In this document: positions 34,954-44,905 of the stretch, one piece after another
How the letters are laid out: each line of letters begins with the position of its first letter
Numbering within the stretch: position 1 is the first letter of the stretch
Source of the DNA: Cystobacter fuscus DSM 2262
GTDB lineage: Bacteria > Myxococcota > Myxococcia > Myxococcales > Myxococcaceae
Assembly (NCBI RefSeq): GCF_000335475.2
Contig: NZ_ANAH02000004.1
Span: forward strand, 434,001-498,000
Length of the DNA stretch: 64,000 nt
Direction: 5' to 3'
Notes under the pieces: model-generated
What the model saw: only the letters and a program-made list of their open reading frames with translations
Databases searched by the model: none
What the model was told of the DNA's origin: nothing
Translations under genes and position numbers: made by a program

Positions 34954-35126
34954 GTCGATGACGGATTCCTCGATGAGAAAGTCCGTGCAGTGAACGACAG
35001 CGGTGCCCCCTCGTCAAACTAACGGCTACAGGTCTGTAGGGCCGGCGGGCGGGCCCGGGCTCGCTTCAACCGGGGCGGGCGGGCGGACTCGCCGCGCCCT
35101 GTTTCCCTCGGGAGCATGCCTCTTTT

Positions 35127-35169
35127 CCGGGCCGGGGGAGCGCGCATTGGGGCTCCCCCCGCGGCCCGG
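35127..35169. terminator. Strong hairpin between epsZ and wzxX
   Basis: CCGGGCCGGGGGAGC (35127-35141) pairs with GCTCCCCCCGCGGCCCGG (35152-35169) over a 10-nt loop, with a small bulge. It begins 7 bp after the epsZ stop on the minus strand. It may end most epsZ transcripts or act as an mRNA 3' barrier, so downstream eps genes could be expressed at a different level or from a second promoter in the 34954-35126 gap. Confidence 0.5.
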
Positions 35170-35175
35170 TGACCG

Positions 35176-36759
35176 CTAGCTCGCGCCGCTGCCGGTGATG
35201 ACCACCGGCACCGTCTTGAGGATGAGGTTGATGTCGTTCTTGAGGCTCCAGTGGTCGATGTACTGCATGTCCAGGTACATCCAGTTCTCGAAGGAGATCT
35301 GGTTGCGGCCGGACACCTGCCAGATGCAGGTGAGGCCCGGGCGCACCGACAGACGGCGGCGCTGCCAGGCGGCGTACTTGGCCACTTCCTTGGGGATGGG
35401 CGGACGCGGTCCCACCACGCTCATCTCGCCGCGCAGCACGTTGATGAGCTGGGGCAGCTCGTCGATGGAGTACTTGCGGATGAAGCGGCCCACCCGGGTG
35501 ATGCGCGGGTCGTTCTTCATCTTGAAGACGGGGCCCGTCTGCTCGTTGAGCGCCTCCAGCTTGGCCTTGAGCTCCTCGGCGTTGACCACCATGGAGCGGA
35601 ACTTGAGCATCCCGAAGGTCCTGCCGTGCAGACCCACGCGCTCCTGCCGGAAGAAGACGGGACCGCGGCTGGTGAGCTTCACCGCCAGCGCCACCGCGAT
35701 GAGCAGCGGCGAGAGCATCAGCAGCGCCGCCGCGGAGCTGACGATGTCGAACAGCCGCTTGAGCGCCATCTGGTGCGGCTGGAAGGCGTGGGTGACGAAG
35801 TGCAGGTAGCCGTCGGAGATGGCGTTGTCATCCACCGGCCGCGCCCGGTCGAAGCGCATCTGGTAGGCCGGCAGCGCGAACGGGATGCCGAACTTCTCAC
35901 ACACCTTCACCGCCGCCTGCATCTCCGTGTGGTTCTTCACGATGTTGCCGGAGATGTAGACCTCGTTCACCGGCACCGTGCTCAGCACGCTCTCCAGGTC
36001 CTTCGTCGTGCCCAGCACGGGCGCCGGGGTCTCCACCGCCGCCTCGCCGCCGAACTTCAGGTAGCCGACCACCTTGCGGCGGTGCTTGTGGCGGAGATCC
36101 TCCCCGGTGAGCCGCCCCATGGCGCCCACGCCCAGGATGAGCACCTCGTCCAACGGCTCCTCGCGCACCGCCAGCCGCCGGAAGACCAACAGGCGCAAGA
36201 GCGCCACCGAGGGCCACAAGAGCGGCGGAAACAGGCTGAGCGCGACGATCCACGACTCGGTGCCCATCAACAGCCGGGTGAGGAAGAGCACCACCGTGAC
36301 GGCCAGCACCTGGATGGAGATGAGCGCGAGATCATCCAGCCGCTCGCGCTCCGCGAAGCGCGCGTCATACAGGCACAGCGCCGTGCCCGCCACCAGCCAG
36401 GAGATGACGCCCACGCCGAGCAGCACCCACACGTCCGTGCGCTCCAGACGGAGATCATGCCCCATGAGCGTCGTGGCGGTGAGCAGCGCCGTCACCACGA
36501 GCACCACGTCCGTCACCAGGTTCAGCTTGGCGGTGAAGCCGGGGGCGAAGCGCGAGGGGGGAACGGTGGCCGGAGGCGGCGGCACCACCGAGAGCGGCAC
36601 CGGGGGGGTGGGCGCGCTGCCCGCCCCGGGCGCGAACGGATCCACCGCGGAAGCCACCACATTGGAACGAGCGTCCGCTCCCGCGGGCGCGTCCGTTGTG
36701 CGTGGCTCGCTGGAGGGGGCTCCGACTGGTGAGGCGGTTCGCATTGCTGAGCCTGTCAT
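35176..36759 (-). CDS. epsZ: Polyprenyl-phosphate hexose-1-phosphate transferase (EpsZ)
   Basis: 527 residues. A variable Pro/Ala-rich N-terminus, four hydrophobic helices, a Rossmann-like segment (EVLILGVGAMGRLTGEDL) and the C-terminal catalytic domain with its membrane helix and motifs SRGPVFFRQERVG, FGMLKFRSM, KYSIDELPQLINVLRGEMS and GLTCIWQVSGRN. It starts EPS assembly by moving a sugar-1-phosphate from a UDP-sugar to undecaprenyl phosphate. It is the first gene of the minus-strand eps cluster, so the main promoter should lie in the region upstream (36760-37231). Confidence 0.92.
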   Translation of the reverse strand: MTGSAMRTASPVGAPSSEPRTTDAPAGADARSNVVASAVDPFAPGAGSAPTPPVPLSVVPPPPATVPPSRFAPGFTAKLNLVTDVVLVVTALLTATTLMGHDLRLERTDVWVLLGVGVISWLVAGTALCLYDARFAERERLDDLALISIQVLAVTVVLFLTRLLMGTESWIVALSLFPPLLWPSVALLRLLVFRRLAVREEPLDEVLILGVGAMGRLTGEDLRHKHRRKVVGYLKFGGEAAVETPAPVLGTTKDLESVLSTVPVNEVYISGNIVKNHTEMQAAVKVCEKFGIPFALPAYQMRFDRARPVDDNAISDGYLHFVTHAFQPHQMALKRLFDIVSSAAALLMLSPLLIAVALAVKLTSRGPVFFRQERVGLHGRTFGMLKFRSMVVNAEELKAKLEALNEQTGPVFKMKNDPRITRVGRFIRKYSIDELPQLINVLRGEMSVVGPRPPIPKEVAKYAAWQRRRLSVRPGLTCIWQVSGRNQISFENWMYLDMQYIDHWSLKNDINLILKTVPVVITGSGAS

Positions 36760-37231
36760 GAATTGGGATCGAGGCGGTTCTGATGATAGAGGATCGCACC
36801 GTCCGCCAGAAGCGGGGACGACCCCCTCTGTTCAGATGCGGCGGACTCCAAGATTTCCGTTGTCGCCAGCGTAAGAGGTTGGACGGAAAGTCGTCAACCT
36901 TATCTGAACTCGTCCGTTCCCACTGAAGTCGGCACTGGGGCAGCCGAGCACTCGGGCACCCCCCACCCACCTGGACGGAGCCGCTCCATCGCTCTTGACG
37001 GAAGGGACGTGATGGGTTCCATCCGCGTCCATGGGAGAGGCCCACGCATGCGCTCGCACATGTGCATGTACATGCGGAGGAAGTGGTCATCCGTCGGGGC
37101 AAGTGGTTGGGTGAGAGGTGCCGCCGGGAATCCCTGGCATTTCCGAGGTTCCTTGTCAGCGATTGGAATCGTGTAGCCTCGCCGGCCCACACCCACGCGG
37201 TCCGCGCGGTGACGGGCCGGGGAGAAACACC
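36760..37231. other. Divergent intergenic region upstream of epsZ
   Basis: 472 bp without a credible gene, between epsZ (minus) and a quinone oxidoreductase (plus). It should hold the eps promoter and that of the oxidoreductase. I looked for a sigma-54 type GG/GC element on both strands and did not find a convincing one. Two overlapping palindromes lie at 37056-37075. Confidence 0.5.
37056..37075. promoter_or_regulatory. Two overlapping palindromes, possible operator
   Basis: GCACATGTGC (37056-37065) and GCATGTACATGC (37064-37075) are each perfect palindromes and share two bases. They lie in the intergenic region, 157 bp before the oxidoreductase start. This could be a binding site for a dimeric regulator; no factor is known to me for it. 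Confidence 0.35.
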
Positions 37232-38206
37232 ATGCGCGCGTTGCAGCTCGAGCGGTTGGACGGTCCCGAGGGATTGAAGCTGGTGGAGCTGCCCGAGCCC
37301 GAGGCGGGGGATCAGGTGCTCATCGACGTGGTGGCGGCGGGGGTGAGCTTTCCGGATCTGCTGCTGTCGCGGGGCCAGTACCAGATGAAGCCCGCGCTGC
37401 CCTTCGTGCCCGGCGTGGAGGTGGCGGGGGTGGTGCGCAGCGCTCCAGAGGGGGCGCAGGTGAAGGTGGGACAGCGGGTGATGGCCTTCACGATGCTGGG
37501 GGGCTGGGCGGACGTGGCGGCGGCGGCGCCCTCGCTGACGTTTCCGATTCCCGAGGGGTGGAGCTTCGAGGCGGCGGCGGGGACGGTGCTCAACTACCAC
37601 ACGGCGCACTTCGCGCTGCACCGCCGGGGCCGGCTCGAGGAGGGCGAGACGGTGCTGGTGCTCGGCGCGGCGGGCGGGGTGGGCACGGCGAGCCTCCAGG
37701 TGGCGCGAGGCGCGGGCGCGCGGGTGCTCGCGGTGGTGAGCAGCGAGGAGAAGGCGGAAGTGGCGCGCAGCGCGGGCGCGGACCGGGCCTTCCTCTCCAG
37801 CCAGGACTGGGTGGCGCAGGTGAAGGAGGCGACAGCGGGGCGGGGCGTGGACGTGGTGGTGGACCCCGTGGGCGGGGACATGTTCGACCTGAGCCTCAAG
37901 TGCCTGGCACCCGAGGGCCGGCTCCTGGTGGTGGGCTTCGCGGGCGGGCGCATCCCCGAGGTGAAGGTGAACCGGCTGCTGCTCAAGAACGTGGACGTGG
38001 TGGGCGTGGCCTGGGGCGGCTTCCTCGTGCAGGAGCCCGGCATCTCGGCGGACATCGCCCAGGCGCTGGCGGTGCTCGCGGAGAAGGGCTTCGTGGAGCC
38101 CGTGGTGGGCCGGGTGCTCCCCTTGGAGCAGGCGGCCCAGGGCCTGCGGGAGCTGGAAGCGCGCAAGGCCACGGGCAAGGTGGTGCTGCGGCTGCGCGAG
38201 GCGTGA
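37232..38206 (+). CDS. NADPH:quinone oxidoreductase-like MDR enzyme
   Basis: 324 residues, the usual size of zinc-free medium-chain reductases. The N-terminal GroES-like domain (VVAAGVSFPDLLLSRGQY) is followed by the Rossmann domain with the AAGGVG nucleotide-binding loop and the quinone-reductase feature SAGADRAF. It reduces quinones or enoyl compounds with NADPH in the cytoplasm; the real substrate is unclear. GGGGAGA lies a suitable distance before the ATG at 37232. Divergent from the eps operon; no sign that it belongs to it. Confidence 0.88.
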   Translation: MRALQLERLDGPEGLKLVELPEPEAGDQVLIDVVAAGVSFPDLLLSRGQYQMKPALPFVPGVEVAGVVRSAPEGAQVKVGQRVMAFTMLGGWADVAAAAPSLTFPIPEGWSFEAAAGTVLNYHTAHFALHRRGRLEEGETVLVLGAAGGVGTASLQVARGAGARVLAVVSSEEKAEVARSAGADRAFLSSQDWVAQVKEATAGRGVDVVVDPVGGDMFDLSLKCLAPEGRLLVVGFAGGRIPEVKVNRLLLKNVDVVGVAWGGFLVQEPGISADIAQALAVLAEKGFVEPVVGRVLPLEQAAQGLRELEARKATGKVVLRLREA

Positions 38207-38322
38207 AGTCCGCCGCGCCCGTGTGACTTCGTGCGTCATCCCCCGGGGCACCTTCCCGCGAGTACTCCGGGGCTCGGGGGCCCGGTAGCATGAGCGCCCT
38301 CTTTCCGCCGCGAGGTGCACCG

Positions 38323-39960
<1,638 letters not shown>

Positions 39961-39990
39961 GCGGGCGACATACGCCCTTCCTCTGAGGTA

Positions 39991-40004
39991 GCGCCTTGAG
40001 GGAG
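39991..40004 (+). repeat. Left copy of a 14-nt direct repeat flanking cassette copy 2
   Basis: GCGCCTTGAGGGAG occurs here and again, perfectly, at 41291-41304, on the two sides of the second lipoprotein cassette. A further 12-nt match (GCGCCTTGAGGG) is at 40008-40019. The right copy includes the last codons and stop of the cassette, so the left copies may be remnants of an earlier cassette end. Confidence 0.75.
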
Positions 40005-40043
40005 GTGGCGCCTTGAGGGCCCGGCAAGGGTAGGGTGCTTCAC

Positions 40044-40718
40044 ATGGCTTACACTTGTCGGCTTTCGCGCCCGCTCTGGGGCGTACTCCTGTGGGCGTTG
40101 GTCTCGGGCTGCGCGACGGGCTCCGCGTCGCTCGAACCGGTTCGCGAGGAAGCGGTGGAGGTGATGCTCCCGCCCGCCGTCGAGGAACTCTCCCACTTCG
40201 TGCTCATCCTCCAAGAGGGCACGGACGGCGGGATGACGCACGCATGGCGCCGGGCCGAGCTGTTCGACCTGTCCGCGTACAAGCGTCCGTCACGAAGCCG
40301 GGGCACGGAGGGGGAGGTCGTGTTCGCTTCCATGCGGCCACGCGACTGTCACGCGGAACACCTCGAGTGTGTCGAGAAGTGCATGGCGCGTCCTCTTGCT
40401 CGTGGGTACGGACACCTGACGAGGGGCAGGGGAAAGGGAGCCAAGGAGGAGTTCTGTAGGGACGAGTGCCTGCGGCCCTATCTCGATTGTGAGGAGGCGC
40501 AGGGGCGTCAAACCCACGAGTTCTCGGCCACGGACAAGGCCGTGGGTTGGTTGACGGACAACCGCCAGGCGCTTCTCGCGGGAAGCGTGGTGGTCATCGC
40601 GGGTGTGGTGTTCGTCACGGTGTCCGGGGGAGCGGGATTGTTCGTCCTCGTGCCCGCGGTGCTCCTGTCCGATGCGGGCCTCGGGGTCGATGCTCACGCT
40701 CTGGTGGCCATCCAATGA
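40044..40718 (+). CDS. Cys-rich lipoprotein of a paralogous two-gene cassette (copy 2)
   Basis: 224 residues. The signal peptide ends in lipobox LVSGC. As in copy 1 (2991-3602) there are six cysteines spaced C-x6-C-x3-C and C-x3-C-x6-C, the motifs PRDC and GYGH, and a C-terminal hydrophobic helix (LLAGSVVVIAGVVFVTVSGG). The tail after that helix is longer and unlike copy 1. A variable end behind a conserved body is the pattern of polymorphic toxins or adhesins, but the tail of about 25 residues is too short for a known toxin domain. The stop overlaps the partner's start (ATGA). Confidence 0.78.
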   Translation: MAYTCRLSRPLWGVLLWALVSGCATGSASLEPVREEAVEVMLPPAVEELSHFVLILQEGTDGGMTHAWRRAELFDLSAYKRPSRSRGTEGEVVFASMRPRDCHAEHLECVEKCMARPLARGYGHLTRGRGKGAKEEFCRDECLRPYLDCEEAQGRQTHEFSATDKAVGWLTDNRQALLAGSVVVIAGVVFVTVSGGAGLFVLVPAVLLSDAGLGVDAHALVAIQ

Positions 40719-41299
40719 CCATCCAAAAACGCATCCTGCGAGTGCAGGAGTTGCTCGGGTTGGCTCATGAAAACGCCCAGTCTCCCGAGGACAAGGAGTT
40801 GCTCCTCACGGCCATCGAGGCGCTCTGGTTCATCTGGCGCAACGGGCAGCTCTACGAATTCGAGGAGTACTACGAGGACGAGGGCGCGAATGCTCCTGCC
40901 CGGATCATCGCCGCATTCGACACCTTGGAGGAAGCTCAGGCCTGGCTGAAGGTGCGTCCCATTCCGCCCGACATGGCCCATGTGCTGATCGCGAACGAGT
41001 ACCACATCGTCATGTCCTCGGCCGATCGCCAGAAGCGCTACCTCCCGCCATCTGCCACGCTCGCCTACCACATCGCGGAGATGACACGTGACGGGCTCCC
41101 TCCGGCCGTGGCCCACTTCGCTACCCGGGAGGAGGCGTGGGACTGGTTCAAGGCCCAGGCCGCGCCACCTCTCCAGTCCGTCATCCAGATTGGTGGCGAG
41201 CACTACCTGGCGGTCTACTACCGCAACATCCAGCACCGGGCCCTCTTCCCCTTCTCCGTCGTCGACATGCTCAAGAGGATCTCTTCCCCAGCGCCTTGA
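40715..41299 (+). CDS. Two-repeat protein, partner of the lipoprotein (copy 2)
   Basis: 194 residues, cytoplasmic. It has the same two modules as its paralogue at 3599-4180 (ARIIAAFDTLEEAQAWL...LIANEYHIV and PAVAHFATREEAWDWF...QIGGEHYLAV, the latter followed by HRALFPF). The N-terminal 50 residues are the most divergent part. It is translationally coupled to the lipoprotein. It converges on the cysteine desulfurase gene with only 7 bp between the stops, and the right-hand 14-nt repeat spans that junction. Family not recognised; immunity or accessory role is inference. Confidence 0.78.
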   Translation: MTIQKRILRVQELLGLAHENAQSPEDKELLLTAIEALWFIWRNGQLYEFEEYYEDEGANAPARIIAAFDTLEEAQAWLKVRPIPPDMAHVLIANEYHIVMSSADRQKRYLPPSATLAYHIAEMTRDGLPPAVAHFATREEAWDWFKAQAAPPLQSVIQIGGEHYLAVYYRNIQHRALFPFSVVDMLKRISSPAP

Positions 41300-41304
41300 G
41301 GGAG
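41291..41304 (+). repeat. Right copy of the 14-nt direct repeat
   Basis: Identical to 39991-40004 (GCGCCTTGAGGGAG). It covers the stop codon of the cassette's second gene and most of the 7-bp space before the converging gene. Confidence 0.75.
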
Positions 41305-41306
41305 CC

Positions 41307-43052
41307 TCAGTCCTTCGTGGCTTCCATCCACTTGTCCGCGCAGCGGCCGGCGAACTCGGCGCTCACCACGTCCCCCTTCACCTGGTAGCGCCCGCGCCAC
41401 TGCCGGTCCCTCACCTTCCGTACGTACTCCAAGAGCCGGTCCACGTCGCTCTCGTCGTTGTACAGGCCCACGCTCGCGCGCACCGCCCCCGTGGGCACTT
41501 CCCCTCCCGCCGCCTTCGCCCCCGCCGCGAGCAGCTTGTCCATGTACAGGTGCGAGCAGAAGCGTCCATTGCGCACCGCGATCGCTCCCTCCTCGGACAG
41601 CACCGCCGCCGCCAGCAGATCCGACACCCCGTCCACGTTGAAGGTCGCCACCCCCAGGCGCTTGTGCGCGTCCGGCGGCCCGTACAGCGTGATGCCCTCC
41701 AGCTCCCGCAGCCCCCGGAGCATGCGCTCCATCAGCCGCACCTCGTGCTCCCGCACCTCCTCCATCCCAATGGCTTGCAGGAAGGCGAGCGCTCGCGCCA
41801 TGCCCACCACCCCCGCGATGTTGGGCGTTCCTCCATGGTGCCGGTCCGGCGCGGGAAGGTACTCGGCGCCATTCGCCGTCACCCGCGAGGCCGTGCCTCC
41901 CCCTGGAATGTACGGCGCCACCTCGCTCATCATCGCGCGCGGTCCATACAGGAAGCCCGCCCCAAAGGGCGCGTAGGCCTTGTGCCCCGCCCCCGCCAGG
42001 AAGTCGATGTGCTCGGGGTGGTCCAGATCGCGCACGTCGATGGGCATGCGCGCGAGCGCCTGGGCCGCGTCCACCAACACCAGCGCGCCGTGCTCGTGCG
42101 CCAGTCGCGCCACCCGGCGCAGGTCCGGCATCACCCCGGTGACGTTGGAGCCCGCCGTCACCGCCACCAGCTTCACCCGGTTGCCCCGCAGCAGCTCCTC
42201 CAGGTGCCCCAGGTCCAGCTCCCCCTCGTCCGTCACCCGCGCGCGCAGCGTGGGGCCCCGCCGACGGTGGGGCAGCTCGTTGGAGTGGTGCTCCATCTCC
42301 GTGGTGACGACCAGGCCCGGCCGCTCCGCCAGCACGTGCGCGCACAGGTCGATGGCCTGCGTGGTGTTGCTCGTGAAGCAGATGGTGCCCCGCTGCAACT
42401 CGGCCCCCACGTGGCGCGCGATGATGCCGTAGCACTCCTCGAAGCGCTCGGTGGCCTTGCGCGACAGGTGGTGCGTGCCCCGGTGGATGTTGGCGTACTC
42501 GCGCGCCACGAACTCGGTATACGCCCCGAGCACCGACGAGGGCGCGTGGGTGCTCGCCGCGTGATCCATGTACACGAGCGCCCGCTCCCCCTCGCCCAGC
42601 ACCGGCACGCACCGCGCCACGATGGCGAACTCGCGCCGCACTTCCTCCCAGCCGAGCTTCTTCCCCGGCGGCGGACGCACCCCGGCTCCCCCGGTGATGG
42701 GCAGGCCCAGCCGCCGCCAGCGCTCGATGCCACCCGCCAGGCTGCGCACCCGCGTGTAGCCCATCTTCAGGAGCACGTCCGCCGCCAGCGCCGAGCGGTT
42801 GCCCCCGCCACAGTAGACGACCACCGGCGTGTCGCTCCGCGCCACGTGCTCGCGCACCCGCAGCTCCAGCAGGCCCCGCGGCAGGTGCACCGCGCCCTCC
42901 AGCGCTCCCCCCGCCGTCTCCTCCGCCTCGCGCACGTCCAGCAGGACCATCTCCTGGCGGGACGTGCCGTGGTGCAGTTCCTCGGCGGCGATCTCCGGCA
43001 CGCGGCCGAGCGCGTCCTTGACGAAATCTTCGAGTGTCCAGGGCTGTGTCAT
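41307..43052 (-). CDS. Rhodanese-cysteine desulfurase fusion (class V aminotransferase)
   Basis: 581 residues. The N-terminal 130 residues are a rhodanese domain with its active-site Cys81 in VVYCGGGNRSA. The rest is a PLP-dependent SufS/NifS-type domain: MDHAASTHAP, the PLP lysine in AGAGHKAYAPFG, THHLSRKATERF, and a cysteine in GRFCSHLYM at the place of the catalytic one. The desulfurase would take sulfur from cysteine, and the fused rhodanese could accept the persulfide. There are no iron-sulfur assembly genes beside it, so the sulfur destination is unknown. Confidence 0.9.
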   Translation of the reverse strand: MTQPWTLEDFVKDALGRVPEIAAEELHHGTSRQEMVLLDVREAEETAGGALEGAVHLPRGLLELRVREHVARSDTPVVVYCGGGNRSALAADVLLKMGYTRVRSLAGGIERWRRLGLPITGGAGVRPPPGKKLGWEEVRREFAIVARCVPVLGEGERALVYMDHAASTHAPSSVLGAYTEFVAREYANIHRGTHHLSRKATERFEECYGIIARHVGAELQRGTICFTSNTTQAIDLCAHVLAERPGLVVTTEMEHHSNELPHRRRGPTLRARVTDEGELDLGHLEELLRGNRVKLVAVTAGSNVTGVMPDLRRVARLAHEHGALVLVDAAQALARMPIDVRDLDHPEHIDFLAGAGHKAYAPFGAGFLYGPRAMMSEVAPYIPGGGTASRVTANGAEYLPAPDRHHGGTPNIAGVVGMARALAFLQAIGMEEVREHEVRLMERMLRGLRELEGITLYGPPDAHKRLGVATFNVDGVSDLLAAAVLSEEGAIAVRNGRFCSHLYMDKLLAAGAKAAGGEVPTGAVRASVGLYNDESDVDRLLEYVRKVRDRQWRGRYQVKGDVVSAEFAGRCADKWMEATKD

Positions 43053-43157
43053 CGGTGTCTCCCAGTAGGGCCCTCGAGGCTGGTCCGCTCTTCGCGGAAG
43101 AGGGCTTCGGGGTGGGTTCCTGATACCACGCGGGAGGCGCGGCGCGAGGCCGGTGGC

Positions 43158-44015
43158 TCAGAAGCTCAGGCCCACGCCGGCGAACGGGCCGCCGATTCCC
43201 TCCGTGTGGACGACACGGTCCACCAGCCCGCGATCATCCAGGTACAGCCCCCGCCAGCCCCCGCGCACGGAGAGCGCGCCCAGGTGCAGCGCGAGGCCCA
43301 TCTGTCCGTCCACCTGCAGGTGCGGCAGGGGCACCCATTGGATCCGCCCCTCCAGGTCCAGGGCGCCGAAGAGGCAGCGCTCGAAGGACAGCGCCAGGCT
43401 CGGCCCCACGAAGGTGGCGTCCGGCGCGCGCACCGCCGCCACGCCCGTCTCGATGCGCAGCCGGCCCCGATGGCTCACGGCCGCGGCGTACGTCACGTGG
43501 GCGTCCGCCAGATACAGCCGATCCCTCCCGCCCACGTCGTCCTCCGCCTTCAATGACAGCCCACCCAGCCGCGTGGCGATGCCCCAGCGCTCCTCCTCCA
43601 GCCCGAAGTTCAGGCCCAGCGCATGGCCCTGCCTCGCGGACTGCGCCTCCACTCCCAGTCGCACCAGGTGGGTGGAGCCCTCCTCCTCGGGTTGCTCCGG
43701 GCGGCGCGCCGGGTAGTCGCGGTGCTGGCGATAGGCGGCGACGAAGGCGGCCCCGGGGACCCACCCGGCCCTCGGGACGATCAGCCCCCGCCGGGCACGG
43801 GTCGCCGGGGGCTCGGCCCGGGGCGCCGGTGCCGGGCTCTCCGGCTCCGTCCGCACGGGCGAGGCGTCATGGGTGCTCGGGCTCCGGGACTCCGAGGCGC
43901 GGGCGTCTCGCGGAGTGGAGGTGCTCGACCCGCCGAAGCGCGCCTCGGCGAGCGGGGCGGTGAAGAAGCATCCCGCCGCGAGCGCGGCGCACCACGTGGA
44001 TCTGGAAGATGGCAT
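43158..44015 (-). CDS. Exported hypothetical protein, probable outer-membrane barrel
   Basis: 285 residues from the ATG at 44015, preceded by GGAGG. A signal peptide (WCAALAAGCFFTAPLAEA) is followed by a Pro/Ser/Thr-rich linker of about 60 residues and then alternating amphipathic strands (HALGLNFGLEEERWGIATRLG, GLALHLGALSVRGGWRGLYLDD) with a terminal Phe, a common barrel end signal. No enzymatic motif. It stands alone between the desulfurase and an exonuclease-like gene. Function unknown. Confidence 0.7.
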   Translation of the reverse strand: MPSSRSTWCAALAAGCFFTAPLAEARFGGSSTSTPRDARASESRSPSTHDASPVRTEPESPAPAPRAEPPATRARRGLIVPRAGWVPGAAFVAAYRQHRDYPARRPEQPEEEGSTHLVRLGVEAQSARQGHALGLNFGLEEERWGIATRLGGLSLKAEDDVGGRDRLYLADAHVTYAAAVSHRGRLRIETGVAAVRAPDATFVGPSLALSFERCLFGALDLEGRIQWVPLPHLQVDGQMGLALHLGALSVRGGWRGLYLDDRGLVDRVVHTEGIGGPFAGVGLSF

Positions 44016-44158
44016 GGGAGGACCTCCGAGCCCGCGCATCTCACCACGTCCCCGGCCCCCTGTTGCCCCTGGATGGTGCAATGTCCCACTCATGAACACC
44101 GCGCCGCCGGCAACGTTCGCGGGGAGGCACATGAGATGCTCCGCGGTGAGGTGACCTC

Positions 44159-44812
44159 ATGTTGTTCTTCGACCTGGAGGCCTATGCCCCTCCGGACGAC
44201 CGCACCGCGAGCCGCGGCTCGCTCATCGTGAACCCCGCGCGGCCGGGGCATGTGCTGCTGGGAGGTGCTTTCTACAGCAAGCGTTTCGCGGACCCCATCC
44301 CCGAGGCGCCGCGCATCGATGGGTTGTGGCTGTGGCACTTCGGGTCCGAGGCGGCGCTGCTCGGCGCCATCCAGCGGCGCTTCGAGGAGGAGTGGGAGCG
44401 GCAGCGCGCGGAGAACGCGCGCATCCTGGGCAAGCCCGCGGTGGACCTGGTCGTCTGCGGCGCGGGCATCACCAAGTTCGACCTGCCCGCCCTCTACTGC
44501 CGCTCGCTGCTGCACGACACCGCCCGCGCGGCCGACTGGTTCGAGCTGTTCTTCAAGGCGCGGCCCATCGACCTCGCCCACGAGGCGAGCTTCCTGTTTC
44601 CCGAGGAGCCCGTGCTCTATCCCAAGACGACGCGGGAGATGGCCGGGCGCCTGGGCCTGCGCGAGCGCAAGGGTTCGAGCAAGGGCGTGTGGGAGAGCTA
44701 CGAGCGCGGTGACCATGGCGCCATCGAGCAGCGCACCGCGGAGGAGCTGCGGCTGGTGCTGGAGCTCTATGCGCGCCTGCAGCAGCGGGTGGTCGGCGCC
44801 GCGCGCCCGTGA
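44159..44812 (+). CDS. Predicted 3'-5' exonuclease-like (RNase H-fold) protein
   Basis: 217 residues. The N-terminal FFDLEAYAPP and the central VVCGAGITKFDLPAL carry acidic residues placed like the DEDD exonuclease motifs I and II, and a C-terminal WESYERGDHGAIEQRTAEEL resembles motif III. It is similar in build to predicted PolB-type exonucleases. Metal-dependent 3'-5' cleavage of DNA or RNA is therefore likely, but the nucleic-acid target is unknown. No operon partner. Confidence 0.65.
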   Translation: MLFFDLEAYAPPDDRTASRGSLIVNPARPGHVLLGGAFYSKRFADPIPEAPRIDGLWLWHFGSEAALLGAIQRRFEEEWERQRAENARILGKPAVDLVVCGAGITKFDLPALYCRSLLHDTARAADWFELFFKARPIDLAHEASFLFPEEPVLYPKTTREMAGRLGLRERKGSSKGVWESYERGDHGAIEQRTAEELRLVLELYARLQQRVVGAARP

Positions 44813-44905
44813 GTGTCCGCGAGGAGCGGCTCGGCCCCCCCCTCGCGTGCCGGTGGTGCTCCATGAGAGCATGGGGGGCGTGCCGGGGGTCTCCGAGGAG
44901 TGGCC

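Noticed and set aside
36455..38320. Minus-strand frame spanning the epsZ upstream region and the oxidoreductase
   Set aside because: It runs antisense to a gene with clear MDR motifs and has no ribosome site or domain.
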